From NCBI GenBank assembly GCA_964019135.1, contig CAXHSH010000416.1, positions 806,001 to 870,000 on the forward strand: a stretch of 64,000 nucleotides of DNA, read 5' to 3'. This DNA comes from Arenicola marina. Lineage: Eukaryota > Annelida > Polychaeta > Arenicolidae. The stretch's first letter is position 1. Every line of letters starts with the position of its first letter. Below, piece after piece: positions 59,527-64,000 of the stretch. The translations under genes and the position numbers were made by a program. Under the pieces are notes generated by a model. That model was not told where the DNA came from, searched no databases, and saw nothing but the letters and a program-made list of their open reading frames with translations.

Positions 59527-61085
59527 GGCATCTCTCAGTGACCATGCTGATGTCGTATTCTGGATCCGATGGCGACACGTAGGGACCACCGTGACGTCGT
59601 ATTATGGATCCCTTGTCGCCGCCCAGTGAGCATGGTCATTTCGTATTCCGGAATCCATTGAACCCCAAAGTGACCATGGTGACGTCATATTCTGGATCCA
59701 ATGGTGCTGCCCAATAAGCATGGTGAAGTATTTTGGATCCCATGGTACCGCCCAGTGACCATGGTGACATGGTATTCTGGATCCCATGCCACCGCCCAGT
59801 GACCATGGTGACGTCGCATTCTGGATCCAGTGACCATGGGGATATCGCATTCTGAATCCCATGACACCGCCCGGTGACTATGGCGGCGTGGTATTCTGGA
59901 TCCCTTGTCACCGCCCAGTGACCATGGTGAAGTCGTATTCTGGATTTCACTGCATCTCTCAGTGACCAAGGTGAAGTCGTATGCTGGATGCCCTGACACC
60001 ACCCAGTAACCAAGGTGACGCCGTATGGTGGATGCCATGACACCGCCCAGTGACCAAGGTGACGTCGTATGCTGGATGCCATGACACCGCCCAGTGACCA
60101 AGGTGACGTCGTATTCAGGACCCCGTGGAACACCCCTGTGACCATGGTGACGTCGTATTCTGGATCCCAAAGCACCGCCCAGTGACCATGGTGACGTCGT
60201 ATCCTGGATCCCATGACACCGCCCAGCGTCCATGGTGATGTCGTATTCTGGATCCGATGGCGACACCCAGGCAACACCGTGACGTCGTATTATTGATCCC
60301 TTGCCCCCGCCCAGTGAGCATGGTGATTTCGTATTCCGGATCCCATTGAACCCCCAAGTGACCACGGTGACGTCATATTCTGGATCCAACGGTGCCGCCC
60401 AGTGACCATGGTGAAGTAGTATTCTGGATCCCATGGTACCGCCCAGTGACCATGGTGACATGGTATTCTGGATCCCATGCCACCGCCCAGTGACCATGGT
60501 GACGTCGCATTCTGGATCCAGTGACCATGGGGATATCGCATTCTGAATCCCATGACACCGCCCGGTGACTATGGCGGCGTGGTATTCTGGATCCCTTGTC
60601 ACCGCCCAGTGACCATGGTGAAGTCGTATTCTGGATTTCACTGCATCTCTCAGTGACCAAGGTGAAGTCGTATGCTGGATGCCCTGACACCACCCAGTAA
60701 CCAAGGTGACGCCGTATGGTGGATGCCATGACACCGCCCAGTGACCAAGGTGACGTCGTATGCTGGATGCCATGACACCGCCCAGCGTCCATGGTGATGT
60801 CGTATTCTGGATCCGATGGCGACACCCAGGCAACACCGTGACGTCGTATTATGGATCCCTTGCCCCCGCCCAGTGAGCATGGTGATTTCGTATTCCGGAT
60901 CCCATTGAACCCCCAAGTGACCACGGTGACGTCATATTCTGGATCCAACGGTGCCGCCCAGTGACCATGGTGAAGTAGTATTCTGGATCCCGTGGTACCG
61001 CCCAGTGACCATGGTGAAGTCGTATTCTGGATCCATTGTCACCGCCCAGCGTCCATGGCGATTTCGTATTCTGGATTACATGTCA
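59040..61085. repeat. 44-bp minisatellite with higher-order structure
   Basis: Roughly 45 units close to CCAGTGACCATGGTGACGTC followed by GTATTCTGGATCCCATGACA and CCGC. Since 44 is not a multiple of three, three units give a 44-residue period, and long open frames (up to 383 codons, minus strand) arise from stop-poor units. Blocks of several hundred bp repeat (for example 59730-60110 and 60420-60780). Most units carry TGACGTCG, which contains a CREB/ATF half-site. Confidence 0.9.
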
Positions 61086-61089
61086 CCAA

Positions 61090-62410
61090 ATCTACTCAGT
61101 AATACTCGACAAAAGATTGATTTTAGACCCATATTGAGGTTACGCACCAAATGGTGGCATCCCCATGATAAGTAATGGAAAGCCCTTCTTTTCAACCCCA
61201 TGCTATTACTAAATTGATAACCAAGTTTGCATATTTCTGCCATATGAAACATTATACAGTAATAAAATAACTTGATTTTAATACCAAATAAAGCATAGGT
61301 TGACGTTGCAGTTGTTTAGCTATTCACCCCCCCCCCCCCCCCTCACCAGAACAATCCTCCAGCTTTAACACGTCACAGGGACCCACGGAATCTGCGTCTA
61401 ATGCGGTCGACACACGCCAAAACGTCCCCACGAAGGAATAAATACGGCACAATTTTGCCAAACGTGTATCAGTCTGCTCATTCAATAGTAACAAAATCAG
61501 CCCCCTCTCAGACATAGGCAACTGACATGCATATAACTGTTATATACGACCATATTAGAGACCCTACTTCACACTATATACTTTTCGACGCGCAACTTAT
61601 CGATGTGTGACGTTAACAGGGTAACTTACCTACCTGCACCAGTGTATTTCTGTCCTGATCGCATCGTTACAGTCTCAAGAGACGGATGTCCACACACATC
61701 TGTCCACTACCTGTGTGCTGAATCTAATGAGAAAATAGAGAATTTGGCGCCGTCAGTTGCTGCGACCACGCCGCCTATCGCCCCGGGTTAGGCGAGACGT
61801 CATTGAAACAAACGTTTCCCAAGCAGCGCATCAAACAAGGCAAAATACATGAAATATCACTTAGAGACTGTAAGAAAACGCGATGATCACCGGCAGAGAT
61901 TTATTTATTTATGTCATCAACTGGCAACAGATCTTAAAGTATATATGCTGCTGTCGTCTAAAGAAGGTACTGTCATCCAAATACACTCCGGCTCTACATA
62001 AAAGAAAAGAGTATGGGCAACACGCAGGTTGTATCAAGTATATTCGTATCGTAGATATGTCGCAACATTTAAATCGCTTGAACGCTTTAAAATATAAGAC
62101 GCTTCCAAGTTCCTTGTAAAGATGACAGATTTTAGCACAACCGGTTGGCAATATCCAGCCCAAGCCGTACGATAGCGCCGCCTGGCGAGTGTGGTCTGAA
62201 GCAGCTAGAGAGTCCGTGTTCACGGCGCGTGCGAATCATGAGCCTCGCTTGATATAGTTGGTAAACTGTCTGGCCTCAATCGTAGACAACCCATCCCAAT
62301 AGCACGCATTGTTGGACACAAATGGATTATCTGATAACTATTTAAAGATTATCCCACATCTTGAGGCAACAGTAGACGAGGTCAGGTATATAACGCCGTC
62401 CCAAACCACC
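61090..62410. other. No gene recognised
   Basis: A poly-C run lies at 61326-61342. No exon is supported. The DNA just before 62417 is the upstream region of the 5S gene. Confidence 0.4.
62384..62390 (+). promoter_or_regulatory. TATA-like element upstream of 5S
   Basis: TATATAA about 30 bases before the 5S start, the position where many invertebrate 5S genes carry a TATA-like box. Confidence 0.45.
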
Positions 62411-62416
62411 TACAGT

Positions 62417-62536
62417 GCTTACGGCCATACCACGTTGAAAGCACCGGTTCTCGTCCGATCCCCGTAGTTAAGCAACGTTGGGCCCGGTTAGTACTAGGAT
62501 GGGTGGCCGCCTGGGAATACCGGGTGTTGTAGACTT
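62417..62536 (+). rRNA. 5S ribosomal RNA gene
   Basis: 120 bp starting GCTTACGGCCATACCACG and ending GGGTGTTGTAGACTT, followed by a T-run that would stop Pol III. The internal control region is intact: AGTTAAGCAACG (box A), then GGTTAGTACTAGGATGGGTG (intermediate element/box C). The length is exactly that of metazoan 5S. It is a single copy in this window, so it could be a dispersed copy. It lies 36 bp from the duplication breakpoint. Confidence 0.88.
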
Positions 62537-62571
62537 TTGTTTTCGCAACCATTTTTTTTAACATCTATTCT

Positions 62572-63999
62572 GTTTTTCTCTCTCCATTCTTTTCCATTCG
62601 TCTCCACTACCTTCAAGCACCAGCAATTGTTACACGTTTCGCCTTAAAGATGTCCTCAAATAGTAAATTCACATTCACTATAAATGGCCCTTATGATATA
62701 CATCTTTGCCTTGTCACAGGGACGGTTGATGGGGACGTTATGACTACATGCGCTCCAGGTTACACATCAATAGGTCGTCGTGGCTGCGTGGACAAGTATA
62801 TACCGTCAAGTAGTGCCTTAAATATGGTCGTATATCAGGGTTATATGGTTACTGGTTATTTCTTTCTTTGCATATGTAGTTTCTTTTACTAATGTTTGGC
62901 CAGATTACTACCTGTTACATTAGTCTGTGGCGTATTGAATCATGCTTGCGGATGTTACGGGTGCGTTGTTCGGTCGACCTCATCACATGCTGATTCGCTG
63001 GGTGTCTAATTTGCGGCGGGTCGCGCTAGGGGGTGGGGGGTGTCATACTATGGGTTGTAGCTAAAGATATCGCACGTCAACCTATGTTCTGTTTGTTTTT
63101 GAAGTAAAGTTGGATACTTGCTCTATCTTTTCCATTTCCCGCGGCCCATATAGTCAAACATGGGTACCGATTTTTTTCTAGCATGGGTTTGAAAATTTGG
63201 GTTATTGCATTACGTAACATGGGGGTGGTGGTTTCTATTGGTATGTAACCTCCAGCCTCGTCGCATCCCAAACTTTACCACGATGGTAATCATAGCTTCA
63301 CATATAACATTCCCATGATTCTCTATTAATATTAACCTATTGGAAAATGTCATGGGTGATCAAATTCCAGTGCATCATTAGACCGAAGCCAGCGGCCATG
63401 GCAAACGACTACAGTGATAAACTCCCATACCGCCTAGTTCAACCCGCGTCACATAATGCTCCAGAACATAAACATATCTCTTACTTCTAGGGTGACGTTT
63501 TCCCGTGGAACTCATTACGGCGTCCAGTGACCATGGTGACGTCGTATTCTGGATCCCATGGAACCGTCCACTGACCATGGTAAAGACGTATTCTGGATCC
63601 CATGGCACCGGCCAGCGACCATCGTGATGTCGCATTCTTGGTCCCATGGCGGTGATATCACATTCTGAAATCTCATGCCACCGCCCAGTGACCATAGTGA
63701 CGACGTATTCTGGATACCATGGCATCGCCAGTGACCATGGTGACGTTGCATTCTGGATCCAGTCAGCATGGGGATATCGCATTGTGGATCCCATGCCACC
63801 GCTCAGTGACCATGGTGACGTGGTATTCTGGATCCCATGACACCGCCAGCGACCATGGTGACGTCGCATTCTGGATCCAGTGACCATGGAGATATCGCAT
63901 TCTGAATCCCATAGCACCGCCCAGTGACCATGGTGACGTCGTATCCTGGATCTCATGGCACCGCCAGTGACCATGGTGACGTCGTATTCTAGATTTCAT
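62572..63999. repeat. Segmental duplication, copy 2 (continues past window)
   Basis: Matches 58099-59526 almost base for base, including the first units of the 44-bp minisatellite. Minus-strand open frames of 64 codons at 58604-58798 and 63077-63271 are identical between copies, as expected for recent duplication. Confidence 0.9.
62650..62892 (+). CDS. Small ORF or exon, unknown
   Basis: 80 codons starting MSSNSKFTFTINGPYDIHLC, with a short cysteine-bearing part (TTCAPGYTSIGRRGCVDKY) that faintly recalls small extracellular Cys modules, ending in a hydrophobic tail. An acceptor-like TTGTCACAG at 62711-62719 may mean only the later part is an exon. The copy at 58179 is broken by a one-base insertion. 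Confidence 0.25.
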   Translation: MSSNSKFTFTINGPYDIHLCLVTGTVDGDVMTTCAPGYTSIGRRGCVDKYIPSSSALNMVVYQGYMVTGYFFLCICSFFY

Positions 64000-64000
64000 G

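Noticed and set aside
59605..61020. Minus-strand open frames up to 383 codons
   Set aside because: They follow the 44-bp minisatellite, whose unit lacks stops in some frames. No start context, splice sites or domain.

Overview
The window is eukaryotic nuclear DNA, most likely from a marine invertebrate deuterostome or lophotrochozoan. Amphioxus is one reasonable guess, but the sequence does not settle it. The evidence is spliced genes with GT-AG introns, a canonical 120-nt 5S rRNA, LINEs, an LTR, a Helitron-like element, a tRNA-derived SINE, many minisatellites and long G or C runs. Bacterial features (operons, Shine-Dalgarno sites, CRISPR) are absent.

Layout. 0.9-5.6 kb holds the 3' part of a minus-strand HECT ubiquitin ligase gene of at least seven exons. 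6.5-7.1 kb is a three-copy 202-bp repeat. 8.9-14.9 kb is a dead L1/Tx1-like LINE carrying two nested insertions with visible target duplications: a 616-bp TTAA element and a 1.8-kb solo LTR. 15.2-16.0 kb and 21.8-22.5 kb are minisatellites. 18.5-20.6 kb has a possible first exon of a P2X7-like gene and a second, truncated LINE on the minus strand. Two isolated minus-strand exons lie at 21.2 and 24.2 kb.

The centrepiece is one plus-strand gene spanning about 26.4-47.1 kb. I assembled it exon by exon with matching splice phases. It encodes a KMT5A-like SET domain, acidic linkers, two zinc fingers, a Crypton-like tyrosine recombinase core and a C-terminal Myb/SANT-like domain. In the middle, at 30.2-39.1 kb, is an array of 501-bp repeats. 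Each repeat carries the same 90-bp phase-0 exon with its own branch-point-like site, acceptor and donor. There are 17 intact copies and one truncated copy, so the gene contains a VNTR of whole exons. A second, smaller family of duplicated exons lies at 43.7-45.8 kb.

47-52 kb is mostly intergenic, with an RT relic, a short MITE and a possible zinc-binding first exon. 52.7-57.6 kb holds an intact SGNH-hydrolase-like ORF and a broken Helitron/PIF1 helicase interrupted by a SINE with a perfect 13-bp target duplication. 58.1-64.0 kb holds 44-bp minisatellite arrays, a segmental duplication (offset 4473 bp) and a 5S rRNA gene beside the duplication breakpoint.
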